64,000 nucleotides of DNA, taken from Nipponacmea schrenckii. Its lineage: Eukaryota; Mollusca; Gastropoda; Lottiidae. Position 1 is the first letter of the stretch, and every line of letters starts with the position of its first letter. Both the position numbers and the translations under genes were made by a program. The stretch is taken from assembly GCA_030562195.1 (NCBI GenBank), contig JAUJPP010000011.1, forward strand, positions 3,906,001 through 3,970,000, written 5' to 3'. Under the pieces are notes generated by a model. That model saw nothing but the letters and a program-made list of their open reading frames with translations. It had not been told where the DNA came from and ran no database searches. Below are positions 23,701-34,169 of this stretch, piece by piece.

Positions 23701-26700
23701 TCAGGACAGGCTGCAATTAATATAGGAAATAAGTTAAAGAATGGAGTTTTACATCCTAATCTTCTGTACCTTACTGGTAATAAAGACGGACACTGCCATG
23801 CAGGGTGTAGTGAGGGAAATTTTGCTGGACCAGCGGCATTAGCCTACTCTTTTTATCGATGTCCAACTGTAGACATGCACAGCCTGTAGCACACGAGGCC
23901 TTGGTTTATTGTCCCATCCGAACGACTAGAAATTCTTTTCATGTCAGTCTCTTCAACCTGCATCAAAGATTAGGGGAAATCCATACAATCAATAAAACTG
24001 ATTTTACATTCAAGTTTGTAATTTGAGTCCGATTAAAATATTGCTTAAAAAAAGTAAAGTTTTGGAGAATAAGACCCAAGAGAAGTACATCCTCACATTG
24101 TATTTCATTTGTCAGACCCATATATTCAACACACCTTATCTGCCCGTGCCCTAGAGATGTGATTATATACTGATATACAATAGATAAACTTACCCTCTGT
24201 AAAGAAAACATGGGCACATTTATACATTGTATTATTCGGATTCTGGAAATCGGCTATTAAAGCTCTAATTGACTGAAATTATATTATTATTATATTATAC
24301 ACTGGTATTACATGGGTATTTATCTATATATATTACAGGGCCTTATTTATACCAGGTATTTATCTATATATATTACAGGGCCTTATTTATACCAGGTATT
24401 TATCTATATATATTACAGGGCCTTATTTATACCAGGTATTTATCTATATATATTACAGGGCCTTATTTATACCAGGTAATTTAAAGTCTGTCAATCTCAT
24501 AGAACCTGTGTTTCCCTTAGCAACTGTAATGCATGGGTAAGATTCCTTTATACCAGCTGGTTTGACCAAACCTTCTTTTCTTGACTTACTCAGATTAAAT
24601 TTCCGTACCCAATTACAACTGGGTGGACTCCAGATTATTCAAGGTCATTGTTAACTTTCCCACGCTGATTAAGATCAGAACCTTCGGAAGCTATTTGCTC
24701 AACATAACTCAGATGTAAAGAACCAACACTCATACTGACTATACTATAAAACCTCAAATAAATAATTACATTAAAGTTAAAATTCCTCCATTTTCTAAGA
24801 AGTCATTAACAGAACGATACTTTGATACTAAATACATTCTGACATTCACCTGTACATTAGGTACCATGCTGATAATACAATTGATATTTATTTTCTGATA
24901 AAAATAAACAAGTTTATACCTTTTCGGAGGGAGTGATTAGATAAATAGCATCTAGTAATTGTAAGGGTTCTCTTCGTTTATTGATGTCTTCTACCACTAA
25001 AATAACAATAAAAATATAGTTTAAAATTCATTCTGCAATTTATTTCAATTGAAACTGAATTCAGGACAGGAGTTGCCATAAAGCCATCAGGAATATATTG
25101 ATACTGCTAGAATATTTATTATTTTTGACGTTTCAATGTGGTTCTCACACTGTCATCAGGAATATAATAATACTTCTAGAATATTTATTATTTTCAATGT
25201 TTCAATGTGGTTCTCACACTGTCATCAGGAATATAATGATACTTCTAGAATATTTATTATTATCAAAGTTTCAATGTGGTTCTCACACTGTCATCAGGAA
25301 TATAATGATACTTCTAGAATATTTATTATTTCAATGTTTCAATGTGGTTCTCACACTGTCATCAGGAATATAATGATACTTCTAGAATATTTATTATTTT
25401 CAATGTTTCAATGTGGTTCTCACACTGTCATCAGGAATATAATGATACTTCTAGAATATTTATTATTATCAATGTTTCAATGTGGTTCTCACACTGTCAT
25501 CAGGAATATAATGATACTTCTAGAATATTTATTATTATCAATGTTTCAATGTGGTTCTCACACTGTCATCAGGAATATAATAATACTTCTAGAATATTTA
25601 TTATTATCAATGTTTCAATGTGGTTCTCACACTGTCATCAGGAATATAATGATACTTCTAGAATATTTATTATTTTCAAGTTTCAATGTGGTTCTCACAC
25701 TGTCATCAGGAATATAATGATACTTCTAGAATATTTATTATTTTCAATGTTTCAATGTGGTTCTCACACTGTCATCAGGAATATAATGATACTTCTAGAA
25801 TATTTATTATTTTCAATGTGGTTCTCACACTGTCATCAGGAATATAATGATACTTCTAGAATATTTATTATTTTCAACGTTTCAATGTGGTTCTCACACT
25901 GTCATCAGGAATATAATGATACTTCTAGAATATTTATTATTTTCAATGTTTCAATGTGGTTCTCACACTGTCATCAGGAATATAATGATACTTCTAGAAT
26001 ATTTATTATTTTCAACGTTTCAATGTGGTTCTCACACTGTCATCAGGAATATAATGATACTTCTAGAATATTTATTATTATCAATGTTTCAATGTGGTTC
26101 TCACACTGTCATCAGGAATATAATGATACTTCTAGAATATTTATTATTATCAATGTTTCAATGTGGTTCTCACACTGTCATCAGGAATATAATGATACTT
26201 CTAGAATATTTATTATTTCAATGTTTCAATGTGGTTCTCACACTGTCATCAGGAATATAATGATACTTCTAGAATATTTATTATTTTCAACGTTTCAATG
26301 TGGTTCTCACACTGTCATCAGGAATATATTGATACTTCTAGAATATTTATTATTTTCAATGTTTCAATGTGGTTCTCACACTGTCATCAGGAATATAATG
26401 ATACTTCTAGAATATTTATTATTTTCAACGTTTCAATGTGGTTCTCACACTATAATGATACTTCTAGAATATTTATTATTATCGATGTTTCATTATTTAT
26501 TACACCTTGTGATCAAATTATATCAAATTACGCAAACAGTAAATTATGTTTATAACACATTTCTTTCTTCTGTTTTGTTTCTGAGACTCAGGTATTGGTC
26601 AAATGAATGCTGAACCCATACTTTTAAATTTAACTTGTTTTACAACTTTTCCTCATATTGAGATAGAATATCTATCATTATTATAAATAGAAGACGATTT

Positions 26701-27720
26701 TACTGTTCTATACTTATAAAAAGCACTCAATAATTCATGTGTCACATCTTTCAACCCAAGCGACAAGTTAACTGGCTACATAGTAACCCAAAATAAACAC
26801 TCACTCGAAAAGATGTTACCAGGAAAGAGTCTTATCTATGACTATATATGACTTTGGTTTCAGTAAAGTTCAGATTTCAAAGGGTAAAATATAAAAAAAA
26901 CAAAAAGCTGTGTGGTAGTTTTTTGAATATTGAACTTATACTTACACGTGACGCCTTGCCCCATTATTTCATGCATTTTACAACAAGCTGAAATCATCCT
27001 CATACTTAGTTGATCTACAATCAAAACTTTCCATTCACTTGTTTTTTTGGCCGCCAGGATGACATCTGCCATAATTTCTGTAATTCAAACATTAAACACT
27101 TTTAGGTTGTTTTCTTCACTTCGGTACCAGTATCGGTATCAATGAGTAAGCTTACCAGTTACTTTATGATGGAATTCATAAATTGGGTCATAGTTATAAG
27201 AAATATCCAGGAGGGAAGATATTTTAAAATACATGGCAAGAAGATGAAAATCATTTTTGTTTTTAATAAACTGATCTAGGCCCTACTTGTGAATAATGAC
27301 ACTGAATACAGAACAGAGAAATAAAATCAATTCTGAGCAGTGTGGTTGGGGATCTTTTAGAATTGCATCTGTCGTTCTGGCAATATATTAATTCCACCGA
27401 GGGTTCAGCTTAGTACTTAGGTAGATACCCTCAACAAGAAAATCAGATACTGCTGAAGGACTTCGTGATATCATAATATATTATAAATCAAAATAAATCA
27501 GGAGACTGGAGAAAATGTCAAAATGAGGGCGTGACATGCTCACAAATTCCGTGCCGATATTCCAATCGTCAGACATATCACCGACAATTATGTCTCTTGT
27601 GTAAAAGTCCAATTGTCCCTCTAGCAGTAGCACCAAAATACAATACGTGTAAATGCAATTGAAAGATGCTACGGGAATTTGTAAATGCTTACTATCGTGA
27701 ACAGCTTTCTGTAACGCCAT
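14791..27720 (-). CDS. STXBP1: Sec1/Munc18-family protein (UNC-18/Rop/STXBP1-like), 16 exons, complete
   Basis: This is an SM protein that binds syntaxin and SNARE bundles and is required for priming and fusion of secretory vesicles at the plasma membrane. Exons in order: 27720-27693, 27077-26946, 24996-24920, 24272-24194, 23710-23607, 23302-23154, 22885-22801, 22415-22285, 22070-21963, 21741-21534, 20867-20729, 20171-20062, 18178-18065, 16307-16243, 15371-15217, 14858-14791 (TAA). All phases agree, and 1752 nt give 583 aa, against about 594-603 in vertebrate Munc18-1. Motifs: [13 protein letters not shown] (25-37) in the syntaxin-binding domain 1, [11 protein letters not shown] (~55-65), [10 protein letters not shown] and [15 protein letters not shown] (~227-256), [18 protein letters not shown] (~320-340), [15 protein letters not shown] (368-382), [14 protein letters not shown] (~475-488), and RFGHWHKEK to the C-terminal MRVAYEV and [12 protein letters not shown]. 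No breaks. Vertebrates have three paralogues (STXBP1/2/3); this is probably the single invertebrate orthologue. Only exon 1 (28 nt) rests mainly on start, donor and phase. Confidence 0.96.
15466..15905. repeat. 43-bp minisatellite with a longer unit variant, STXBP1 intron 14
   Basis: The short unit is CTGATATCACAGACTAGGTA plus GTTGTTGGTAGATGACAAGTTAA. A longer unit inserts TTTCGCTTCTAGCAGATA. The long form matches an internal part of the element at 58.99-59.43 kb, and a single diverged copy is at about 22.65-22.70 kb. Confidence 0.88.
16150..16245. repeat. 37-bp tandem repeat that duplicates the exon-14 5' splice site of STXBP1
   Basis: The unit TTACCTTCTAGGTAGAGAAG plus ACATGTAAGTTGTATAT occurs about 2.6 times. 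On the minus strand each copy begins GAAG/GTAAATATACAAC. The copy at 16243/16242 is the real exon-14 donor; the other two lie 38 and 75 bases downstream. Confidence 0.9.
16425..18036. repeat. 28-bp minisatellite, about 55 units, STXBP1 intron 13
   Basis: The unit is TTATTAAAGAAGTGTGTTAT plus GTACCTTG or ATACCTTG. Shorter units (TTATTAAGTTATATACCTTG) recur in a pattern of two long and one short over 16.6-17.1 kb. The right edge (GTTATACCATAATTTATTCC) is shared with the single-copy element near 59.37-59.43 kb. On the gene's sense strand each unit reads AAG/GTACAT or AAG/GTATAT. Confidence 0.95.
19492..19737 (+). CDS. Possible small ORF nested antisense in STXBP1 intron 12 (doubtful)
   Basis: An ATG-initiated frame of 81 codons, rich in Lys, Gln and Ser, lies antisense inside intron 12. 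I recognise no family, no signal peptide and no membrane segment. Its composition is less Phe/Ile/Tyr-heavy than the random frames around it, which is the only reason to list it. It may be chance or a relic of a retroposed gene. Confidence 0.15.
   Translation: MCKQKGGRVQNSSQKQKTSFSKYLEMSRSKGQAVRIDQFCSKSDFNRIKKLKIEKMQRMGASFIKCKKNTKINENLLKNII
20966..21335. mobile_element. MITE family 1 copy, diverged, STXBP1 intron 10
   Basis: It begins GGAACATAAAATATAAAACT with CAATAAGAGTATAATTATATTCATCAG and ends ACACCAGGTAAATCTACAGATGAAC. The interior contains small tandem duplications (TTTACTTAGTTTATGGATT; ATTATAGAGCAATTCTGTC three times). Confidence 0.6.
21385..21540. repeat. 32-bp tandem repeat that duplicates the exon-10 5' splice site of STXBP1
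   Basis: Five copies of AAATAAACAGACCTGTTC, with ATAAAATAT between copies, are present. On the minus strand every copy reads GAACAG/GTCTGTTT. The rightmost (21534/21533) is the true exon-10 donor, and four more copies follow at about 32-base steps into the intron. The first base before GAACAG differs (TTGAACAG in the exon, TTAGAACAG in copies). Confidence 0.92.
22901..23075 (-). mobile_element. SINE-1 copy with internal deletion, STXBP1 intron 6
   Basis: It matches the SINE-1 tail (GAAATGAAAGGAGTTTTACA), body (GCAGCATTAGCCAATTT) and mid-part (TTTATTGTCCCATCCGAACG, GACCTGCATCACTGAC). The tRNA-like head is missing. The insertion lies less than 100 bp from exon 6. Confidence 0.75.
23740..23978 (-). 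mobile_element. SINE-1 copy lacking the tRNA-like head, STXBP1 intron 4
   Basis: The body is well preserved: AATGGAGTTTTACATCCTAA, GTGAGGGAAATTTTGCTGGA, GCATTAGCCTACTC, GTCCCATCCGAACGACTAGA, ACCTGCATCA. It is 5'-truncated after this point. Same orientation as the host gene. Confidence 0.8.
24305..24482. repeat. 40-bp tandem repeat, four units, STXBP1 intron 3
   Basis: The unit is ACCAGGTATTTATCTATATA plus TATTACAGGGCCTTATTTAT. Units are identical, so recent, and the array lies about 30 bp from exon 4. Confidence 0.92.
25085..26490. repeat. 69-bp minisatellite, about 20 units, STXBP1 intron 2
   Basis: The unit runs TTTCAATGTGGTTCTCACAC, TGTCATCAGGAATATAATGA, TACTTCTAGAATATTTATTATT, then TTCAATG/TTCAACG/ATCAATG variants. 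Unit length is mostly 69 (divisible by three), so all plus frames stay open for up to 423 codons; this is not a gene, because it lies inside a verified intron. Each unit carries an XbaI-type TCTAGA within TTCTAGAA. Confidence 0.95.
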
Positions 27721-28246
27721 CTTGAATGACTAACTAACAAATATTGCATCATGGGATTTATTATTATTTTTGGGATTTCTAAAATTCTAAACTACATTTT
27801 CTACTAAACGCAATTTAAAAAAAACACTTTTATTCGCTGTTCAATGATTTTTGACTTGTCCCTTAAAACTTAATTTACAAAGGGTTTTATTATCGATGAT
27901 AAATTCAATCGGTATTTTTTTAACCCTATTTTTTAAGTTAAAAGCAGAAAGTAAATGGATTTCTCTCCCTTTTATTATCAACCACCACGCGCCCTATTTC
28001 TTTGATGAAAGCCGCCAGACTGTAGACCTGATTAACCCAGACTGGAATTATATAGGACTATATAGAAAATAGGTCATTACTAGATGATAGAGACTACTCA
28101 ACATGGTGGTTCAGCTTCCGATTTTTAATTGAAGTTGTGTTTATATGAAATCATATCCTCAATTCACAAGAAAGAAGCCAGTTTCGGGGATTTCTGTTTC
28201 GACATGGATATATAGAGATTGTTGAGCTGTACGGAAATCAAGCAAG
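27721..28246. promoter_or_regulatory. Divergent promoter region between STXBP1 and the plus-strand first exon
   Basis: This is 526 bp between two outward-facing start codons. No TATA box was convincingly identified. A GCC-rich patch (ACCACGCGCCC, AAAGCCGCCAGAC) near 27985-28020 is the least AT-rich part. Non-coding 5' exon sequence of both genes probably lies here. Confidence 0.45.
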
Positions 28247-28268
28247 ATGTCGAGTAAATCTGATAAAG
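28247..28268 (+). CDS. Candidate first coding exon A (MSSKSDK...), unidentified gene
   Basis: ATG TCG AGT AAA TCT GAT AAA G is followed by a donor (G/GTAATAG) with a purine at -3 of the ATG (aagATG). It ends in phase 1 after 22 nt. The short peptide cannot be assigned to a family. Exons B (45361) and C (61179) end in the same phase on the same strand with no other gene in between, so they may be alternative starts of one transcript. It could also be a separate small gene. Confidence 0.4.
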
Positions 28269-28286
28269 GTAATAGAATTTAGATAT

Positions 28287-29165
28287 TTTGATGTGTTTAT
28301 GTTTCAGCTGCCCAGTCAGTGAGTCCAACTGACAGTTCACGGTTCACAGTTCAAGTAGCTTCGTTCTTCTGATTAACCAATAATCATTGCTTAATATGTC
28401 TCTATGAGGCAACTTTCTTTCTTTTCTCCCTTTCTTTGTTACATACTAACATACATAAACTTATACTCGTTACCAAAAGAAATAATGCCGTAGTGGGTAT
28501 AAAAGGTTAGAGACACCCTTCTATGGCTACAGAAGCATAGGCCTAGGTCACAAGTATTAGGTGTTTATAAGAGATACCTCTCCTATAGAAGCATTGGCCT
28601 AGGTCAAAAGGGTATTAGGTTTGTTATGTAGGATACCCCCAAGAAGATGGTCTAGAATCATAAGGGTTTGATTAAATTTTGATGTGTTTATGTTTCAGCT
28701 GCCCAGTCAGTGAGTCCAACTGACAGTTCACGGTTCACAGTTCAAGTAGCTTCATTCTTCTGATTAACCAATAATCATTGCTTAATATGTCTCTATGAGG
28801 CAACTTTCTTTCTTTTCTCCCTTTCTTTGTTACATACTAACATACATAAACTTATACTCGTTACCAAAAGAAATAATGCCGTAGTGGGTATAAAAGGTTA
28901 GAGACACCCTTCTATGGCTACAGAAGCATAGGCCTAGGTCACAAGTATTAGGTGTTATAAGAGATACTCTCCTATAGAAGCACTGGCCTAGGTCACAAGT
29001 ATTAGGTGTTATAAGAGATACCCTCCTATAGAAGCACTGGCCTAGGTCACAAGTATAAGGTGTTATAAGAGATACTCTCCTATAGAAGCACTGGCCTAGG
29101 TCACAAGTATTAGGTGTTATAAGAGATACTCTACACCAGAAGCACTGGCCTAGGCCATGAATAGA
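28287..29165. repeat. Direct ~387-bp duplication with a short 47-54-bp array
   Basis: Bases ~28287-28575 (TTTTGATGTGTTTATGTTTC to AGGTCACAAGTATTAGGTG) recur at ~28674-28960 almost without change (one clear difference, GCTTCGTTC versus GCTTCATTC). Both copies end in units of TATAGAAGCACTGGCCTAGG plus TCACAAGTATTAGGTG, the unit of the large array at 31.1-32.7 kb. Confidence 0.88.
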
Positions 29166-29667
29166 AGCTATAATATGAAATTCAGTGTACATCATTTTGA
29201 TAATGGGAAATTGACAAGATAAAGCAATGATGATAAAATGTAAAGCGATAACTTCAGGGAGATGATGAAAGAGGATCTAAACTACCATGTACAAGAATAT
29301 TACTCTTATATTGTTTTTCCTTTTGTAAGCAGTCACCAAACGCTTAAGGTAAATTAGTTATTAAAACAATGACCAACTTGAAACTGTCACTTTGGTTTAT
29401 TATAAATCTTTATTTTGTCACCTTGTACAGTTTCTCTTATCAGTCATTTAATATTACTCCAATCATCATCTGTGCATTTTGCTTAAACTTTTGTTCAGCT
29501 TGTAAAGTAATTTTAATAAGCGCTTTATAAATGCTTTGAAATAATAATTTATAATCTAAGATCAAATATAAATATGGTATTTTATCATACCACCATCATT
29601 GATATAATCAGATTCTGTATTTCATTGATAGGGTGGTAGATACTATCATTATCATTATAACATATAT

Positions 29668-30735
29668 TAGTAACTTGTTACCTTTCAACCACCATAATCA
29701 CCGAATAGTAACTTGTGAACTTTCAACCACCATAATCACCGAATAGTAACTTGTTATCTTTCAACCACCATAATCACCGAATAGTAACTTGTGAACTTTC
29801 AACCACCATAATCACCGAATAGTAACTTGTGAACTTTCAACCACCATAATCACCGAATAGTAACTTGTTACCTTTCAACCACCATAATCACCGAATAGTA
29901 ACTTGTTACCTTTCAACCACCATAATCACCGAATAGTAACTTGTGAACTTTCAACCACCATAATCACCGAATAGTAACTTGTTACCTTTCAACCACCATA
30001 ATCACCGAATAGTAACTTGTGAACTTTCAACCACCATAATCACCGAATAGTAACTTGTGAACTTTCAACCACCATAATCACCGAATAGTAACTTGTGAAC
30101 TTTCAACCACCATAATCACCGAATAGTAACTTGTTACCTTTCAACCACCATAATCACCGAATAGTAACTTGTGAACTTTCAACCACCATAATCACCGAAT
30201 AGTAACTTGTTACCTTTCAACCACCATAATCACCGAATAGTAACTTGTGAACTTTCAACCACCATAATCACCGAATAGTATTTTGTGAACTTTCAACCAC
30301 CATAATCACCGAATAGTAACTTGTTACCTTTCAACCACCATAATCACCGAATAGTAACTTGTGAACTTTCAACCACCATAATCACCGAATAGTAACTTGT
30401 TACCTTTCAACCACCATAATCACCGAATAGTAACTTGTGAACTTTCAACCACCATAATCACCGAATAGTAACTTGTTACCTTTCAACAACACTAATCACC
30501 GAATAGTAACTTGTTACCTTTCAACAACACTAATCATCGAATAGTAACTTGTTACCTTTCAACAACCCTAATCACTGAATAGTAACTTTTTACCTTTCAA
30601 CCACTCTAATCATCGAATAGTAACTTTTTACCTTTCAACCACTCTAATCATCGAATAGTAACTTGTTACTTTCAACAACCCTAATCACTGAATAGTAACT
30701 CGTTACCTTTCAACCACTCTAATCTCTGCAATAAG
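29668..30735. repeat. 38-bp minisatellite, about 28 units
   Basis: The unit is TAACTTGTTACCTTTCAACC plus ACCATAATCACCGAATAG. Two subtypes (GTTACC and GTGAAC) alternate irregularly, and the last ~250 bp are more diverged (CACTCTAATCATCG). The final unit runs into ACTCTAATCTCTGC and AACACTGCTTCAA, which also occur as single copy at about 80-160. Confidence 0.93.
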
Positions 30736-30917
30736 TAAACACTGCTTCAACTCTGAACCGGAGCTCTAGTCTGACATGACTGGTAAATACAGTCAAATCA
30801 ACATCCCTGATAATAAGTAATATAAAGTGTCTATTATGATATAATTATTGTAGAGAATTATTATAAATATTCATAGAAAATCATATTCTATAATTGTTTA
30901 ATACCCTCCTGAGGTTC

Positions 30918-32768
30918 AACAGAACCGTTTACAGACTGGTGGTTCAGGACAATTTTATACCCCTGTATTATCTTCAGTAGAATTATATTACATCTGAAAC
31001 CTTAGTGTCTTACAGGCTGTGGATGTAGAGGGACCCTTAACAGTCTGTAATACACAAGGGCTTCAGATATAATATAATTCTACTGGATAGGTGTGATAAG
31101 AGATACACTCCTATAGCAGCACTGGTCTAGGTCACAAGTATAAGGTGTTATAAGAGATACTCTCCTATAGAAGCACTGGCCTAGGTCACAAGTATTAGGT
31201 GTTGTAAGAGATATACTCCTATAGAAGCACTGGCCTAGGTCACAAGTATTAGGTGTTATAAGAGATACTCTCCTATAGAAGCACTGGTCTAGATCACAAG
31301 TATTAGGTGTTATAAGAGATACTCTCCTATAGAAGCACTGGTCTAGGTCACAAGTATTAGTTGTTATAAGAGATACTCTCCTATAGAAGCACTGGCCTAG
31401 GTCACAAGTATTAGGTGTTATAAGAGATACTCTCCTATAGAAGCACTGGCCTAGGTCACAAGTATTAGGTGTTATAAGAGATACTCTCCTATAGAAGCAC
31501 TGGCCTAGGTCACAAGTATTAGGTGTTATAAGAGATACTCTCCTATAGAAGTACTGGCCTAGGTCACCAGTATTAGGTGTTATAAGAGATACTCTCCTAT
31601 AGAAGCACTGGTCTAGGTCACAAGTATTAGGTGTTATAAGAGATACTCTCCTATAGAAGCACTGGTCTAGGTCACAAGTATTAGGTGTTATAAGAGATAC
31701 TCTCCTATAGAAGCACTGGTCTAGGTCACAAGTATTAGGTGTTATAAAGATACTCTCCTATAGAAGCACTGGTCTAGGTCACAAGTATTAGGTGTTATAA
31801 GAGATACCCTCCTATAGAAGCACTGGTCTAGGTCACAAGTATTAGGTGTTATAAGAGATACTCTCCTATAGAAGCACTGGCCTAGGTCACAAGTATTAGG
31901 TGTTATAAGAGATACCCTCCTATAGAAGCACTGGTCTAGGTCACAAGTATTAGGTGTTATAAGAGATACTCTCCTATAGAAGCACTGGTCTAGGTCACAA
32001 GTATTAGGTGTTATAAGAGACGTTCTCCTATAGAAGCACTGGTCTAGGTCACAAGTATTAGGTGTTATAAGAGACGTTCTCCTATAGAAGCACTGGTCTA
32101 GGTCACAAGTATTAGGTGTTATAAGAGACATTCTCCTATAGAAACACTGGTCTAGGTCACAAGTATTAGGTGTTATAAGAGACATTCTCCTATAGAAGCA
32201 CTGGTCTAGGTCACAAGTATTAGGTGTTATAAGAGACATTCTCCTATAGAAACACTGGTCTAGGTCACAAGTATTAGGTGTTATAAGAGACGCTCTCCTA
32301 TAGAAACACTGGTCTAGGTCACAAGTATTAGGTGTTATAAGAGACTTCTCCTATAGAAGCACTGGTCTAGGTCACAAGTATTAGGTGTTATAAGAGACGT
32401 CTCCTATAGAAACACTGGTCTAGGTCACAAGTATTAGGTGTTATAAGAGATACTCTCCTATAGAAACACTGGTCTAGGTCACAAGTATTAGGTGTTATAA
32501 GAGATACTCTCCTATAGAAACACTGGTCTAGGTCACAAGTATTAGGTGTTATAAGAGATACTCTCCTATAGAAACACTGGTCTAGGTCACAAGTATTAGG
32601 TGTTATAAGAGATACTCTCCTATAGAAGCACTGGTCTAGGTCACAAGTATTAGGTGTTATAAGAGATACTCTCCTATAGAAGCACTGGTCTAGGTCACAA
32701 GTATTAGGTGTTATAAGAGAGGGGTATAAAATAGTCTAGAACCACCAGTCTGTAAACGGTTCTACTGG
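30918..32768. mobile_element. TIR-bounded element with a 54-bp minisatellite core
   Basis: The left terminus (AGAACCGTTTACAGACTGGT, GGTTC, then TTTTATACCCC; 30920-30963) is the inverse of the right terminus at 32721-32765, with 25 bp perfect and about 40 of 44 matching overall. Inside the left end a second inverted pair (CAGTAGAATTATAT / ATATAATTCTACTGG) makes a ~110-bp hairpin. The rest, 31090-32720, is about 30 tandem units of CTCCTATAGAAGCACTGGTC plus TAGGTCACAAGTATTAGGTG and TTATAAGAGATACT. No protein is encoded apart from chance frames across the 54-bp units. Confidence 0.8.
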
Positions 32769-32929
32769 TGTATGAAATAGTCTAGATCAATTAATTGGTC
32801 AATTAAGTACATATTTAGTTGGAATATCACATACTATATATATAGATCACAGACAAAGATACAGATGGGTATAATATGTGTCTATTTCTGCTGGCAGAGA
32901 ACAAAAGATTCAGGGCCTAAGAAAAGAAA

Positions 32930-33560
32930 CTTGTAAAATCAAAGAAAAGTGTTAAATTGGTGAATGAATAAATGAAGAACGTGAATAATTAGTGAATGTT
33001 TAAAAAACCTGGGAAACTGAATGAATAAGAAATGAAGAGATATAGAATTAAAATATTAATTAAAAAACTGAGAAAATATATAAATTAATTAATAAATAAT
33101 TAGAGGCTGAATAATAGGAATAAATAAATGTTCAATCATTGTAATTAAAGAAAGTGAAAAATAAATGAATGAAATAAGTTGTCAGAATAAGGAATGAATG
33201 GAAATGCCTGAAAATAAATGAAAACTAAAATCAAATTATTTGGAAAAATTAATATTGATAGAAAGAATGAAGAAGAAAAAGAATAAATGAACACATTGAT
33301 GAACGAAGAAATGATTAAATGTATGAAAGAATGAAGATAGATATAGGGAAAAATGACTTAATTTGTGTGGAATAAATATAAATGAATGAGGGAATGAAAA
33401 AAAAAAGAAGTAGTGAAAAGAATAAATGAATTAATGAAGATAGAAATAGTGAGAATGAATGAATGAGAGAAAGAAAGAAGTAGTGAAGAGAATGGATGAG
33501 AGATAGAAAGAAAGAAGTAGTGAGAAGAATAATATTGATCTGAAAGAGAGAGAGAGAGAT
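32930..33560. repeat. Purine-rich degenerate (GAAT/GAAA)n tract
   Basis: About 600 bp is strongly purine-biased on the plus strand, made of AATGAATGA, AAAGAAAGAAG and GAGAGAGAGAGA variants. It is low-complexity with no coding signal. Unremarkable AT-rich sequence follows to about 34.15 kb. Confidence 0.7.
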
Positions 33561-34169
33561 TCTAAAGGAGTAAAGACTGGTATTATATCAGTTGGAGTAA
33601 TAATTCTATCACCAGTCTAACTACAGTATGACTCATAACTTCATCTAACCAACCAGTCAGCTAGTCAACTGGCAGCCCTTATTGTAATATTTCATTGTGT
33701 CATCAGTACTAAACCCTAGACTGTATCTCTATAATCTTATACATCAGGTCAGGATAAAATCAATTTTAATCATATTATTCATTCTTTCAATGGACCTTTT
33801 CAGTCACTTTGATGTGAATATTTGTCTTTGCATGTGTTATATTGTTTGTCTCTGATATGAATTATGTATTTCTAGTGTAAAAGCTCATTTGAAATAAAAA
33901 ATAATTGTGCTCCATCCATGGAAATAAGGAACTGAATATCAGACTAAAGGAAGTGTGAAAAAGCTGAAATTGTTGAAAGGAACAAGGACTAGTGTTAAAA
34001 GTTTCAGTGTTATTATTGTTTTGAATAGTACCAAATTATAATTGTTGTTAAATCATGGGAATTATTGATTTACAAGTAAGAACAGTCAAGTCTGTTGTAT
34101 TCAATGTTAGCCTTGAGGTAATGTTATAGAACATTTCTATCTTTCCATATGGAGACAACTTATTTAACA

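Noticed and set aside
25342..26613. 423-codon open frame of 23-residue repeats on plus
   Set aside because: It lies inside STXBP1 intron 2 on the opposite strand; the 69-bp unit is divisible by three, so open frames are automatic, and several frames are open at once.
27851..28072. 73-codon plus frame in the STXBP1 divergent promoter
   Set aside because: It begins without an ATG, has no donor in a consistent place, and random AT-rich sequence would give such a frame.
29668..30735. CRISPR-like array of 38-bp repeats
   Set aside because: Units are contiguous with no unique spacers, and the window is clearly eukaryotic.
31742..32239. 165-codon minus-strand frame of 18-residue repeats
   Set aside because: It is the 54-bp minisatellite read in frame, bounded by unit indels.
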